Positions 47,281 through 59,107 of a stretch of DNA of 64,000 nt are shown here, one piece after another. The notes under the pieces are model-generated. The model was not told the DNA's origin and did not search any database. It was given only the letters and a program-made list of their open reading frames with translations. Every line of letters starts with the position of its first letter. Position 1 is the stretch's first letter. Source of the stretch: Aspidapion aeneum (lineage: Eukaryota > Arthropoda > Insecta > Coleoptera > Brentidae); assembly GCA_963576565.1 (NCBI GenBank), contig OY755038.1, positions 144,384,273-144,448,272 on the forward strand. Direction: 5' to 3'. The position numbers and the translations under genes were made by a program.

Positions 47281-47691
47281 CATAAACTATGTACGTAAGT
47301 AGATAGGCTATAGGGGTTCTGGGTCACTTTTCCCATGTAAACCCCCATAAGACGAAAACGTGGTCTTTTTTTTTTTTAACCGGTCGGTCACAGTATATTG
47401 CTTGCGGCACTAGTCTGCATCGGGCACTTACATTTACTACCTGACTTTAAATGGCATATCGTATATTTTCATTTAATTTATTTTTTAGATTCTCAAATGA
47501 GTCTTGAATATTTATTTTAGGATGTGCCTTCTGTTGTATTTTCTTAAAAGATTTTAAACGACCATCTAAGGAGTTGCCCTACTTAACCTAGCTACTTTTA
47601 CAATGGCGCTTTGCAACTACCTGGTATCATTAGATTTTTTTTTCTACTTTGTATTTACGTCGCTATTGCTTGTTTTTATAATGGATAATAT
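47281..47691. other. Spacer between the array and the polymerase relic
   Basis: No gene or repeat recognised. Confidence 0.35.
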
Positions 47692-48198
47692 TTAAAATTG
47701 AGGATACATAATAACTTGTTTAACATAGTTAGCAGGATCTAAACCATATGTTTTATGGCAACTTTTTCTAAATTGCTGGAATATCTCCATTAAGAGCACT
47801 ATGTCGGATCGTAAATAAAGTTCTAAATACTCTTTCATGTTTTTACAATTAAACCTATTCCAAACATTGTGTCCATATTCATAATCAATCTGTGAAATTT
47901 CCTTAGCTTCTAAGGTGTTAAAAAATTGATATTTTTCGGGTAACTTTGTTTCTTTTAATTTTGCCCTCCCATCCATATAATCATAGCAAAACACTCCCTT
48001 TCTTGTTAGCAGTTTAATCTTATCTTCCGTAAAACTATGAAATTCTTTTTTTAAAAGAGGATATTCTGTTAAATATGATACAAGATTGGACAAGCTAGTA
48101 GCCATCAATCGAAAAGAATCAATAAATCTAAATTCTATAAAATTATTAACCAGCTTTTTTGTAAAAGATATATACTTTTCTTTGTTTACTGGTAGCAA
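47692..48198 (-). pseudogene. DNA polymerase B relic: exonuclease C-terminal part
   Basis: 168 codons. RFIDSFRLMATSLSNL followed by LLTRKGVFCYDYMDGRAKL and LELYLRSDIVLLMEIFQQF matches the second and third exonuclease regions of protein-primed family B polymerases (YLRSDIVLL being the Exo III type motif). It ends at YGLDPANYVKQVIMYPQF, exactly where the polymerase palm should begin. No palm is found downstream, so the copy is 3'-truncated. It is out of frame with the upstream piece (48228-48698), so a shift lies near 48210. Confidence 0.7.
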
Positions 48199-48227
48199 AT
48201 TGATTATACCATCTAACTTTCAATAAT

Positions 48228-48698
48228 TTAACTGGAATCATATGAACTCAAATTATGAAAAATAACAGGAACGGTGTGAATGTCTGTAAAATTTAAGTTA
48301 CATTCATTATGTGCAGCTCCTCTGTATTCAGAGGTAAGGTGGTTGTGATCCCTTATCTTTTTGTCAACTTTAGCAAAAGGTTTTTCGCAAACATGACAAT
48401 TTTTAGCACGAAAAAAATCAGTCTTTTGTTTTTTTCTCAGAGGTTCCATTGGTAAATCACACATGAATACAGTTTCCAAATCCTCTGCAAAGTCTTCCAG
48501 CTCCTTAGCAAACCATTCCATGCAATCGGGGCCGGTATAGTGGCGATAGAAAGATAAAGTGTCATGATATTCACAATTTACATAATATCCAACAGAACAA
48601 GGGACACGCTGTTGATATTTTTGCGTATTGTTTTCACTTTTATTTTTCATAGGAACAAGCAAACATTCAGTATCTGCATAAATTACAAATGGAACCAT
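48228..48698 (-). pseudogene. DNA polymerase B relic: exonuclease I and endonuclease-like zinc insert
   Basis: 156 codons. FVIYADTEC is the Exo I motif (D-x-E). A Cys/His module follows: CHVCEKPF...IRDHNHLTSEYRGAAHNECN, of the recombination-endonuclease VII/HNH type that commonly interrupts this arthropod family. It ends with VIFHNLSSYDS. It is in the same frame as 48729-48944, separated by a TAA. Confidence 0.7.
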
Positions 48699-48728
48699 TT
48701 GTTTATTCTTAAAATTTTTAAATTTCAG

Positions 48729-48944
48729 TTAATTTTTATCTTCACTTGGTAACTTGGATACAACAATACTTCCAATTTTTCGACAATCTTTACAATGTTG
48801 ATTAAATTTTTCTTGTGTGTAAAAAAAGTGCAAACATCTTTCACATATCCACTTTGAGACTTTCATTTTACTGAGCTGACTACTTAATAGTCTTGAAAGA
48901 TTTTTTACCCTTACAAAATGGTAAGATGCAGTAGAGAGATCCAT
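48729..48944 (-). pseudogene. DNA polymerase B relic: zinc-finger linker
   Basis: 71 codons. FVRVKNLSRLLSSQLSK, then CERCLHFFYTQEKFNQHCKDC, a C2H2/C2HC-like finger placed before the exonuclease in this family. It is in frame with both neighbours and divided from them only by in-frame stops at 48957 and 48729. Confidence 0.65.
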
Positions 48945-48956
48945 AATATTTTCATC

Positions 48957-49328
48957 TTAAGAGTAATATGAATTTTGAATCATAAGAATGTTGACATGTC
49001 TTTCTTTTTCTTCACTAGTAATGTATGCTGGTATTACTTTGTAGCTTTTATCTTTATTTTTGTGAAGTCTATATACGTTTATAGATACATTATTTTGTTT
49101 TTCGAATAACGTCACTTGCTTTAAAGTCATAGGAAATTTAATTCCATTTAGATTTAGGACATCGCGGGGATGCGGATATAATGAAGTACGAGAATAATGT
49201 TCTTTAACGGGATACAGTGCTGACACAACCGCCCAGCCAAAGCATAAATCGTCATTGTTCTTTACATTTACACATGCTTTACGACTAAGAATTTCTTTGG
49301 GTAGCTCTAAGCAACAACCAGCTCTCAT
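48957..49328 (-). pseudogene. DNA polymerase B relic: N-terminal conserved domain
   Basis: 123 codons: CVNVKNNDDLCFGWAVVSAL, then DVLNLNGIKFPMTLKQV and RHVNILMIQNSY. This small cysteine-protease-like or uncharacterised domain precedes the exonuclease in Polinton/adintovirus-like and host-integrated polB genes of arthropods. The in-frame stop at 48957 follows. Confidence 0.6.
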
Positions 49329-49392
49329 TGGATTGTACTTATTAAATTAAGATTGATTTTCCGCAAATTCTTCAAGATCAACCAAACTTCTC

Positions 49393-49960
49393 AAACCATT
49401 TAACTAAATCAGTATTACGGTCAATTGCAGCATTCGAAGTATTAAAATGTTTTGTTTCAGTAACCATTTCTTGTTGTTTGAGAATTTGAAAATCCCCACT
49501 TAAAACTGTGTTTACTTTTACGATTTCCTCTTTTTCCAAAATATTTCAAATTCTTCTTTTAAATAGGCGACAACTGTCATCTAAAAATTGCTTCGCATCG
49601 TTGTTTTTTAAGTTTGTAATCACACCACTTCTTAGCCGGTTATCAAAGGCTGAATTTACATCTTCCCACTGTACACGATGTTTTGCAGTTTTTCTATTGA
49701 TGACTCTTCCACCTCCTACCTTTAAAAGGCTTTTTAAATTGTGTTTGGACTCTTTAAGTTAAACAAGGCAAGCTGTTAAGTGAGCTTTTTCAGCTACGGA
49801 CTTAGAATTCTTCAGCGCAACACTTATTCTTCTGCTAGTCAAAGCACAGTCCTTTAAAATTTGGAAAATCTTTGCCGTATTTTTACCATCGTCAGTGATC
49901 TTCAGCTGATCTTTAATTTTTAGAACTAACAAAGTTGCAAAACTAATTTTTTCGGTTATT
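49393..49960 (-). pseudogene. DNA polymerase B relic: far N-terminal region
   Basis: Read by eye on the minus strand, one frame is protein-like across most of this stretch but has stops at about 49760 and 49548. It includes NRKTAKHRVQWEDVNSAF and VKVNTVLSGDFQI followed by DLVKWFEKFG. The latter pattern (Gag-like F...W-F block before the domain at 49328) is typical of the family. A few stops lie between 49393 and 49328. Confidence 0.45.
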
Positions 49961-50639
49961 TAATTGTGTGCCGATAGCTAATAATTACTTAAATGGGTTT
50001 TGAGCACAAGCGGCTAGGTAAAGATACAAAACCAGACTGAAATAGTTAAATGAGGATCATTTCTTTATAGAAAATCGTCAGATGTCCACGCATGCCACGT
50101 CTTTTGTTCTCAATTGCGTTGCACACCAAACAAGTTCCTTCTTTGTATTACGTACTTTTTGGACCATTTTACTACAAGTACCATATATTTTGCACAAAAT
50201 TAAAATTATTTGTGTAATATTAGGAATGAGCTGTTGAATATACTACGTTGGCTTTTTTTTTATAACCGAAAGATGTCAAAGACAGGTGTTCTTTAAGGTT
50301 TAGGGTAGTAAAGGAGAGTTATAGGTTCAATTTCACACTTTTTTTCATTAACTGCTGTGTTGTATGTTGGTTTTTTGTATACTTATTAAGTTGCATTATA
50401 TGCATATAAACATAGCCACCAGAAAGCAAAGCTATTATTGTATGGAAGAGACAAAGACAGAGCTTGATGGGTATCATCTTCTAGGGTATTTACATATTTT
50501 TGAACAATGTCTGTACCCGCAGCGCATAATTCCATAATAACTGCGTGTTTTATGTTATTCTTGGGTCAACATTTATATATTCATCTTCCGCCAGACCTTA
50601 ATTTAATTCTTAGTTCAATCAAGGTAAAAAAAGCATTCA
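49961..50639. other. Stretch upstream of the polymerase relic
   Basis: A short minus-strand frame (50173-50084, 29 codons, starts MVQKVRNTKKELVW) could be a leader exon or chance. Otherwise nothing recognised. Confidence 0.3.
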
Positions 50640-50830
50640 CACTATTGGCCTATGCTGAAAAAGACCCGCCCACCCTCCTCATCATACAAAATTACCTTGA
50701 CACTATTGGCCTATGCTCTAAAAGACCCGCCCACACTCCTCCTCATACAAAATTACCTTCATACTATTGGCCTATGCTTAAAAAACTACTAGCAATATTC
50801 GGCTATGGGTTAAAAGACCACCCAGAAAGT
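50640..50830 (+). repeat. Tandem repeat of about 60 bases
   Basis: ACTATTGGCCTATGCT...AAAGACCCGCCCAC...CATACAAAATTACCTT repeated twice fully and once or twice partly. It gives an artefactual 130-codon open frame (50507-50899). Confidence 0.75.
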
Positions 50831-50977
50831 TCGCCTATTATGATGAAGTCAGTCACTCCTCATTTTGGCTTAGAACGTACATATCCTTACTACTATTGAT
50901 GTGCGTAAAATTTTCTGGGAGGTTAAATAGTGTTTCTTACGTCCTATATGTATCAGCAAAGAATGCTAGAAATTTTA

Positions 50978-51653
50978 TTAGCTCACACATATACTATACT
51001 ATAGTAGTGTGAGCTATGGTTATCCTAATTTTTTCAAGAAAAAGAAAGTTGCTCCGATTTCAAAAACTTTTATATGTCTTTGCGTTCTATCTCTCTGTAA
51101 TGAATGAACCAACGCGCATAACTTAAAACGGCTGGCCCGATTTCAATGAAATTTGGTACCTAGGTTGGGTCTTGGGTCGAGATGGTCCCATTTAAAAATG
51201 AACAAAATCCACCAAACACAAGCCAAATAAAAGGGTGGGGGTAGATTTAAAAAATATGAGTTTATGTGAAAATATGGCGTGCGTGATATCAAACGAAAGG
51301 TAATTGAGTCTGGAGTTAAACAAAACACATTTTAATATATTTTTTTAAAGGGTGGGGGTAGTTTGCAAAAACTCAGATTTTAAGTCAAAACATGGCATAT
51401 GTGGAATCAAATGAAAGGTAATTGAGTCCGGAGTTAAACAAAATACATTTTAGTTCTTGTTTTTTTAAAGGTGGGGGTAGATTTCAAAAATTTGAGTTTA
51501 ATTTAAAACATTGCTTGTGTGGTATCAAACGAAAGGTAATTTAGTCTGTAGTTGAATAAAATATATTTCAGTTTTTAGTTATATTAGCTCACATGTACAC
51601 TATAACTATAGTACCTAGTGTGAGCTTGGGGGCCCATATATTGGCAGAGTATT
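50978..51653 (-). mobile_element. Hairpin-ended CAGA-repeat element, copy 4 (inverted)
   Basis: Starts TTAGCTCACACATATACTAT and ends TTGGCAGAGTATT, with both hairpins and three of the 120-base units retained. The CAGA microsatellite has been lost (only CTATCTCTCTGTAATG remains). Confidence 0.65.
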
Positions 51654-52192
51654 TTAAACAGTGTCTTAACATAAACAAATGTATTCATTATTTAATGCGT
51701 TTGTCTAGAATAATAGCAAAATGAGCGAACGAATTGCTATTTAGTGACAATATTATATGAATGGCATCTGTGTTGTAAAGTTATATGTCTTGTTTATGTC
51801 GAAACCTGATACTCGCACAGATGCGGGCGGACGGACAAAAAAAAAGTGGTTATTAACATCTTTCTATGTATCATCATGGCTATTTGCCGTCAAAATAGTT
51901 TGATCTATTTGTTATCCTAAAACAAAGAAATCAGTCTGTATTAAGTATTTATCTTAAACACACAAAATAAATAAAACTTAGAAGATAATTTTTTAATAAT
52001 TTTATCTTTTTATAATAACAATATATAAACATTTTATGATAAAAACTGTGCTTTTTTTATGAGAGACGCCAGAAGTAAGAAAAATAGCGCACAGAACTTA
52101 AAAAGCATTAGTTTAAATAATTACATAGGAACGATATTAACTATTTGTAACGGTCCAGAATTCCCGTACAAATAAATTATAAAGTAACTGTT
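51654..52192. other. AT-rich stretch without recognised features
   Basis: Nothing recognised. Confidence 0.35.
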
Positions 52193-52235
52193 GTTTTTTT
52201 TATTTTATTTATTTTATTTTATTTTATTTTATTTT
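52193..52235 (-). repeat. LINE 3' tail, AAAAT repeats
   Basis: TTTTATTTTATTT in plus reading; simple tail typical of target-primed reverse transcription. Confidence 0.8.
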
Positions 52236-52510
52236 GGAATCTATACAACAGGCATAAGCCCAATTACAGTATAGAAATGTACAGAAAATAGTTATATCTA
52301 AATAATACATAATAAGTTACAAGAAAAATCTAGTTTAATATTCTTAAGATTACAATTAAGATTAAAAACCCTAAACATACACACAACCACATTCATCAGG
52401 CACGCACACACACACATACAGAAACACACCTACATCATGAATAACATCCTAAATTGAAACAAACAAACAAAAAAAAACAACAGAAGAAAAAAAAAGATAT
52501 TCTGTTATTA

Positions 52511-53014
52511 TTATTTTGGAAGTAGCTTTTTTATGTCCTTTACTGATAAATAAAAATAATCGAGATTTAATTTATTACACATATCACACATTTTAAAAAG
52601 CGGGGACGATTTCCTGATATTGGTTCGTGCATTTGGAAGATAAAACGTCAGAGCCGAACGTGATGACTCTCTAGGTACCACAAAAGACAATCTATCTAAT
52701 AGTTCGGAACAGTCAATTTTATTATGTAAAAGATTATGCAATAAGACTTGAGCAGAGTTGTTTCGTCTTATCTCTAGAGAACTAATATTAAATTTTCTCA
52801 AGAGCTCCGTATGAGGAAAACCCTGAAAAGGGTAAAATCCTTCCGATTTTAAGTGTAAATACTTCAAAAATTTTCGTTGAACATTTTCAAGATTGTCTTT
52901 ATGCACATTGTAGATTGGTGACCAAATCGCCGCAGCATACTCAAGTTGTGATCTAATGAACGCACAAAAAAGGATCTTAATTGTCATTGCATTTTGAAAA
53001 TCTTGTGTACACCT
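52511..53014 (-). pseudogene. LINE ORF2, C-terminal part
   Basis: 158 codons open (52987-52511), in the same frame as the RT piece. AFIRSQLEYAAAIWSPIY is the hallmark just after the RT thumb in Jockey/CR1-type LINEs. It ends KDIKKLLPK with no C-terminal zinc knuckle. Separated from the RT by an in-frame stop at 53015. Confidence 0.75.
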
Positions 53015-53491
53015 CTAAAGAAAGCCATACATTCTGGAAGCTCTAGCAATTATAGATTCCATATGATCCACAAAAGTTAATTTGCTGTCAAATGTCACCC
53101 CTAAATCTTTAAAAGTACTAGGCCTTGTTAAAGTTAAGCTGTTTATTTGATAATCAAATTTTATAACATTTTTTGTTTTATTCGTATAAGTCATAATTTG
53201 GCACTTACTGATATTTAACTCCAAACGATTATTTAGACACCATTGATGAAGTTTTTGCAAGTTTTGTTGCATTTTGACACAATCATCTATTGTTTTGATC
53301 ACTCGCCATGCCTTAAAATCATCACAATACACCAAAAATTCAACATCCACAGTATGTCCAATGTCATTCACAAACAAATCAAAGAAAAGAGGTCCAAGGA
53401 CAGATCCCTGAGGCACTCCTGAGGTAACAGCACAAGTCGTCGATCTGTGTCCACGCGACTCAACAAACTGTTTACGGTTTTTTAAGTAGGA
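53015..53491 (-). pseudogene. LINE ORF2, RT active-site part
   Basis: Opens VPQGSVLGPLFFDLFVNDI, then VEFLVYCDDFKAWR: the active site is YCDD in place of the usual YADD. LHQWCLNNRLELNISKCQ and LGVTFDSKLTFVDHM follow, the standard thumb blocks. In frame with both neighbours; in-frame stops at 53492 and 53015 cut it off. Confidence 0.8.
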
Positions 53492-54337
53492 TTAAAAAAA
53501 TTGGAGGCTAGCGGGATTGAAACCGAAATGAGCAAATTTCTGTAGTAAAATCGCGTGGTCAAGCCGATCAAAGGCTTTTGTAAAATCAGTATACACAACG
53601 TCTATCTGCCCCTGGTTATCAAGGACCTCAGCAATATTTTGTGTTATAACTAAAAGATTGGAAATTGTGCAGCGGTTTTTGATAAATCCATGTTGATTGG
53701 GAATTATTTGGCCAACAAACTGGGGGTAAATATGATTATACAACGAGATCTCGAAAACCTTAGCAAAATTGTTCATTATAGACACAGGTCTATAATTCTT
53801 CACATCCGACCTCTGATCTTTTTTAAATATTGGACAGGCTCTAGATATTTTCCAAGCATCCGGAAATACTTTGTGCTTCAAACATAAGTTAAACATTGCT
53901 AGCAGGGGTTTAACTAAAACAGGATAACAATCGCGCACAAAAAACGCAGGTATCTGGTCCGGTCCAGAAGACAACTTGGGTTTTATCTTTCTTAGTGCAC
54001 ATTCGACGTCCTTCTCTGTTAGTTCATTTATACCAATATTATTTCCACCAGTGCTATCCATAAAGTCACGTGCACTAATACTAAGTGATCCGAGTGAACA
54101 AGGTGCTGCAAACGACTGTTGAAAGAACTCCGAGAATGCACTTACAATATCATGGGGACTACCAAGTTGTTGACCGTTACAAAACATATTTTCTGGAATG
54201 CCAGATGATTCTTTTTTACTGTTGATAAAAGACCAGAAGTGCTTAGGGTTTAATCTTATATTACTTTCTGAAGTACGAACAAAGTTCTTATATGAATCAT
54301 CTATGTCTTTTTTTAATTTAGCACGTAATATTTTAAA
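53492..54337 (-). pseudogene. LINE ORF2, RT fingers and palm
   Basis: Includes KHFWSFINSKK at the start, GPDQIPAFFVRDC, WKISRACPIFKK, NYRPVSIMNNFAKVFE, NQHGFIKNRC and VVYTDFTKAFDRLDHA (catalytic Asp). The reading is continuous from the endonuclease stop (54338) to the stop at 53492. Confidence 0.8.
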
Positions 54338-55393
54338 CTAATTAAGGTGATCAATGTTTTGTGATTTTTTATATATATCATGAAGTTTCGATTTTTTCTG
54401 AATATCCTTTATAATACTGTACGAAAACCAAGGTGGATATTTTGAGGGTGGTCTAGGTTTATGGTGAGGAACACAAATGTCAAAAATACTGTACAGCCTC
54501 AAATAGAATAATTCACAGGATTTCTCTACTGAATTCTCATCAGAAACAAAGCTCCAATCTGTCTCAAGCATCATGTCGTAAAGTAATCTAAGATTTGCTC
54601 TTTTAAAATTGTATTTGTCTTTTAAATTGTAACTTATAGATTCCTCAAGTCTAATGTTTTTTTCTAAGTTTAAAAGTTGAATCGAAAGTGCTGGATGATG
54701 TTGAACTTCGCAAGTAAGTAAATCGACCGCCTTGTCGACTCGGGAGTTATTTTTCTCAAATAAAACGATGTCTAAGATTCTGCCGTTTTGATTTCTGATT
54801 AAATTACGCTGATCCAATTTTGTCAGTTCTAAAAATGAGAGTAGGATTTTGATACAACTATCTGTCAATCCAGAATCTAAATATTGCACATAAGATGGTA
54901 TATTAAAATCTCCTAAAATACAAATCCTTTTACCAAACAAGAAATCCATCGATGCTACAGCATTAAATATAGATTCCAAATCATCAGAATTCACAGGTGG
55001 TGGAATATATAGGACAATGAAAAATACAGGAGAGAACTTAAAGAATACTTTTATTACAAGCATGTCTATATGAGGCGGCACCATATATTTGTCCAAAGCA
55101 CAACGGTGAGAAGTGAGGTTCCTATCGACAGCCAAAAAAACTCCCCCACCCCTATTTACTCCCGGAATGTACCTATCAGATCTATAAATTGTGTATTTTT
55201 CAGCCATAAATTCGTTGTCAAATATAGAATTATTTAGCCATGTTTCCGTAAGTACCAGAATATCATAGGCCGAATGCGCACTCGAGCTGAGAATCTCAGC
55301 AGTCTTCGTGCGCGTTCCACCGACGTTCTGGTAGTATACTGAAATAATAGAACTCGATTTATTATTTTTAATCGATTCAGAAAATTGTTTCAC
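54338..55393 (-). pseudogene. LINE ORF2, apurinic endonuclease-like domain
   Basis: 351 codons. YYQNVGGTRTK (Asn), LVLTETWL (Glu), CILGDFNIP (Asp-Asn) and EVQHHPALSIQ near the place of the SDH motif. This domain nicks target DNA to start reverse transcription. The SDH triad is changed to HHP, which would probably abolish cutting. The first of three in-frame stops lies at its end (TAG, 54340-54338). Confidence 0.8.
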
Positions 55394-55438
55394 CTGAGGT
55401 GAGCTGTTAGTCGGAGTTTTACTGAAACCTAATAGTTG

Positions 55439-56071
55439 CTATTGCTCCAGGTTGCCAGCCCGCAGTCTCGAGCATGCATTTTTGTAGGCTGTACAGCGCT
55501 TTAAATCCCATGCTGCATGGTTTGTGTCACACCGATTTCGGTGTTGCCCATTGTTTAATTTAGTACAGTTAGGAGAGGACATAGTGGTTGATACACAATT
55601 GATTATTTCATGATCTCGTCCGCACTTAGGACAACATAAAGCTCGATCACAACTTTTCGATGAATGGTTGAATTCGCTACATCTATAACATCTCCTTACC
55701 TCCACATCATCAAACACACTGCAACAGTCATACCCTATAAAAACGTTACCTACTTTCGTTAACCTATCATACGTAAACCTATCAGTCTGCAATAATGCTT
55801 GATACAAATTACCGTTTTTCTTGGTTGAAAAGATCTTTAACACCTTACACTCAGAGGTGCTGTTAATTAAATCCGTGTTTAATTTTTTCATCACAGACAA
55901 TAAAGAATTTTCATCAAAACCTTCAGAGAAACCAACAATGCGCACTCGAGGATGGATACCATTTGGTTGTTTAATTTCATAGGAGCCGGATAGCTTCGAT
56001 TCCGCCAGTTTTATAAATCTCTCATTGTCTTCTATATTTTTGCACCCAATTACTACAGCACCATCATTCAC
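55439..56071 (-). pseudogene. LINE ORF1, C-terminal part with CCHC knuckles
   Basis: 210 codons. An RRM-like segment (HPRVRIVGFSEGFDEN) is followed by Cys knuckles CYRCSEFNHSSKSC and CCPKCGRDHEIINC, then HAAWDLKRCTAYKNA. It starts from a GTG in a frame one base off from the upstream part. The ORF1 protein binds its own RNA. Confidence 0.75.
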
Positions 56072-56559
56072 CGCTCGAATTTTCGAAAGACTAAATCTGA
56101 TTCACTAGGATTTATATTCGCCAATAGGTCTTGTTTCGTCTGGTCTACCGATTTAGCCTGTTTGGGCTTAATAATGACAGCAGGTTGAGTTTTGTTTTTA
56201 ACGATTTGAGAATAACTTGCAGTTGCGGTGGCAGGTTTAGGAATAAAGCCATTGCTTATTGTGTCTTTTACCGCAGTCACTAGGTTCGCCTGTAAAGTCT
56301 CGACAGTCTTGTTGAGGGTTTCTAACGCCGACGATAAAGATTTTTCAACCAGCTGATTAATTTCTTTCTGATTCACAATAACGCACTTTTCTAGGCAATC
56401 ATCACATCTCCAGGAAAGTCCTTGAATTTCATTCAGAAGTGTGGCAACATCCGCAGAATCGTGCAAGCAAGCAGAATGAACTGCTCGCGGGCACTGAGAA
56501 CAAAATAAATGTTTTTTTCGACTTGATATGTTTTCTTCACACACGTAACAAATCGTCAT
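56068..56559 (-). pseudogene. LINE ORF1, N-terminal part with PHD-like finger
   Basis: 163 codons from an ATG. C-x2-C...C-x2-C...H-x2-C...C-x2-C (CYVCEENISSRKKHLFCSQC...HSAC...CDDC) at residues 4-53, a PHD/zinc finger as in CR1-type ORF1. A coiled-coil-like part (residues 68-105) follows. It ends at a TGA overlapping the next piece by a few bases, so a single-base change split ORF1. Confidence 0.75.
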
Positions 56560-56600
56560 TTTTCCTTTATCAAAGGATCTTTACTCACTTTTTGATATCT

Positions 56601-58968
56601 CAGCGGGACTGTGTATAATACACTACGTATTAGATCACTTTTTAAAATAATTCGGTTTAAAAAACCCACAAAAAACCATAACTATAAACAGAGCAACAAC
56701 AGACGATGTTTACCGTACACACACATCATGCGTTTTACTCAAATCACCCCGTTCAACCACTTTCACCTTTCTGTATCTAGGAGAGAGATAACCAGACTGA
56801 TAAAATAAATGTGTGACATTTATTTTTACTTTTCTACTTTATCTTTACTGCTGCTGCAAGATCTGCGGAGTAAAGAAACAACTGTTATATATTAAAGATT
56901 AAAACTTACAGTAAGGCATATGTATCCAAATCAAAATTACTACCAATAGTCTTCTAGATAGCTAATACTGGGATTGTACCTTGGTGGATGTTAAAGGAGT
57001 GCTGATGGAAATACTGCGAGACCTTTTTTGGTTAATTCGTACCCTGGTACTCCTTTGTAACTAAAAGACAAAAGGGAATATGTTACTTTCTACTTTCTGG
57101 CTTTAAAGGTATTGTGTGACACACTGTAATTGTCCTGAGACAGGGTGAGCCTATATTTGACTCAGTTATGTAGGTACACTACTGATGGGTCATAATATTC
57201 AAAATATCATAGAGCCTTTTGGGAATAGATCCTTGCTGAATTTAAGATCAGTTTATGGTACTTTCCTACCTTTAGAGTTGTGTCTCCTGTCTTCTATCAT
57301 ATTCCTGTCGGGCCGTGTGGTTCATCTCGGACCCTAGTGTCGTTGTTTCACATCTTTCATGGTCGTATTTATAGGGCCTTGCCCTTGTGCCTTCTGATTT
57401 ATGAGTGAAGCGATGGGGTGTGGTAAGAAACGTCTCTGAGACACTGCACACTGAAAACATCTTCACTGGAACGTTACACGACTATTGGACTACTAGCCTT
57501 TTTTGAGTCGCACTGTTTACCGAGTTATCACTATTTTGGTATAGGCCTAGGCCATACCCCAAAAATATTTGTTTTGACATTTATTTGACATCGACCATGA
57601 CACAGAACAGGTGACAGATTAACCCCCGTATGCACCTGCTTAATCGCTAGATTAAGTCCTTGTCCAAAGAAAAATAAATGGCCCTTCTTTTGCGTTATCC
57701 TTCCTTAGTGAAAGCTGCGTCTCGCCATAGAGAGAGAGGCCGATTGGACTGGCTTGAGACTGAGAAGAGGGAACATAGGTTGTTCGTTGTAGTTGGGAAC
57801 ACTGGCGCGTCTCTGTTAATTTCCCTGTCAATTTTTGGAGCGGAACGTCTTTTTTTTCTCTGTCAAAAAAATTTGGAAGGGACGTGACGCCTGTTTTGGG
57901 GTGAGCTTTTGAGGGCTTTTTTCGTGTCCGTAGAGACGCCGTTGGCGGTGTTTACATGAGAGAGCCTTTAGTTTGGCTATAGTTTGGTTCTGGAGCCGTG
58001 TTTGGTTGACAAAAACTATAGACGAGCCCCGCTTCGCGGAATTAATTTGAAGTCGCCCCAAGCCATGCTGTCTACGTAAGGTAATTTATTCTTTTTTAAA
58101 TGTTTTAATGGTTCTGGGTCATTGTTACCCCATTTTTCTGGCTTCCTATACCATTTCCCACCGGCATTTATTGGATTTTCTCCATTGTTTTCAGACTTGA
58201 ACCTTACCCGTACATTGGATCACCCCATTTTGGAAGCATAGTCCCTCATGACCTTTGAGGTGAGACCACATTTAGGTTAGGTAACACTTCTTGCTAGACA
58301 TTGTGTTCTTTTTGTAAATATTTTTATTTTATAAGTTTAAAGGGCTCCGTTATGAGCTTAGAGATCACTGGCATAGAGATGGAACTCTTACTGCATTGTC
58401 CCCATTTTTATTTAAAAATGGGTTACAGATTATTTTATACTGATTAAATTGTACTCTTTTAATGTAAAATATACCGACTAATTTTAAGGTGCAGATTAAG
58501 TTCCTGTTGCAATATTAAGTGGTACCTAAGTGGTACTTATTTCAGTGAGATGTGTGTCTGTTATTTTTAAGTTTCAGATTACTTTTTTCTCTTACATGAA
58601 TATCTGCTGCAACATTGAGTAGTACTCATTTCGGGACAATAAATGTCTATGAATTTTGGCTGCAACGAGTTTTATAATTATTTTTAAGTTGTAGTCCAGT
58701 TCTTGGCCTAAAACCATGTTATTTTGTTTAGGGTCTTCTTCTTTGGTCTTCTTCTTTGCCTTCGTCTTTTGGTCTTCTTCTGGTTGTTGCCTGGAGCGAG
58801 TTCCTGTTACTGTGGAGCTGTTGGCGAGTACCAGAGTAGAGCGACCCAGGTTGGGTAGTGGTGGAATTCTCCAGTGTCTACGGATTGCCATTTCAGCATT
58901 GTCTTAGTAAAAGCAGCTAAGTGGAAAATTATGAAAACATAAAGAAACGTGTTTTTTTTTAATTAAAA
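56601..58968 (+). other. Probable Gypsy-C 5' LTR region, boundaries uncertain
   Basis: About 2.4 kb preceding the Gypsy-C primer-site-like cluster. By analogy with Gypsy-A (LTR of about 2.9 kb) it should be LTR, and TGTGTGACATTTATTTTTAC at 56810 weakly recalls the Gypsy-A LTR start, but no second copy is in the window to prove it. A 69-codon frame at 57678 (MALLLRYPSLVKAASRHR) is unrecognised and probably not a gene. Confidence 0.35.
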
Positions 58969-59107
58969 GCCCAACGTTGGTACTGAAAGTTGGTCGCTGG
59001 CGCACCAACGTGGTCTTTTTTTTTGTTGGAGTGAATGTTTTTCACTGGCGCCCAAACGTGTTCCTTTTAGTTGGTACTGAAACTCTTTCACTGGTGCACC
59101 AACGTGG
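58969..59107 (+). other. Gypsy-C cluster of primer-binding-like sites
   Basis: GCCCAACGTTGG (58969), TGGCGCACCAACGTGG (58998), TGGCGCCCAAACGTG (59046) and TGGTGCACCAACGTGG (59092), with another, TAGCGACCTAACGTGG, at 59688. All resemble the tRNA-Lys1,2 primer site TGGCGCCCAACGTGGG. The second to fourth are about 47 bases apart, with shared GTACTGAAA...TTTCAC spacers. Confidence 0.55.

Larger units (their letters stand above)
52193..56600 (-). mobile_element. LINE of the Jockey/CR1 group
   Basis: Minus-strand non-LTR retrotransposon with ORF1, ORF2, a 3' UTR of about 275 bases and a 3' tail of AAAAT units (52193-52235 in plus coordinates, TTTTA repeats). Length about 4.4 kb, so close to full length. 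The 5' end was set by eye just beyond ORF1. ORF1 has one frameshift and ORF2 three in-frame stops. Confidence 0.85.

Noticed and set aside
50507..50899. 130-codon open frame
   Set aside because: Created by a 60-base tandem repeat; no recognisable protein.
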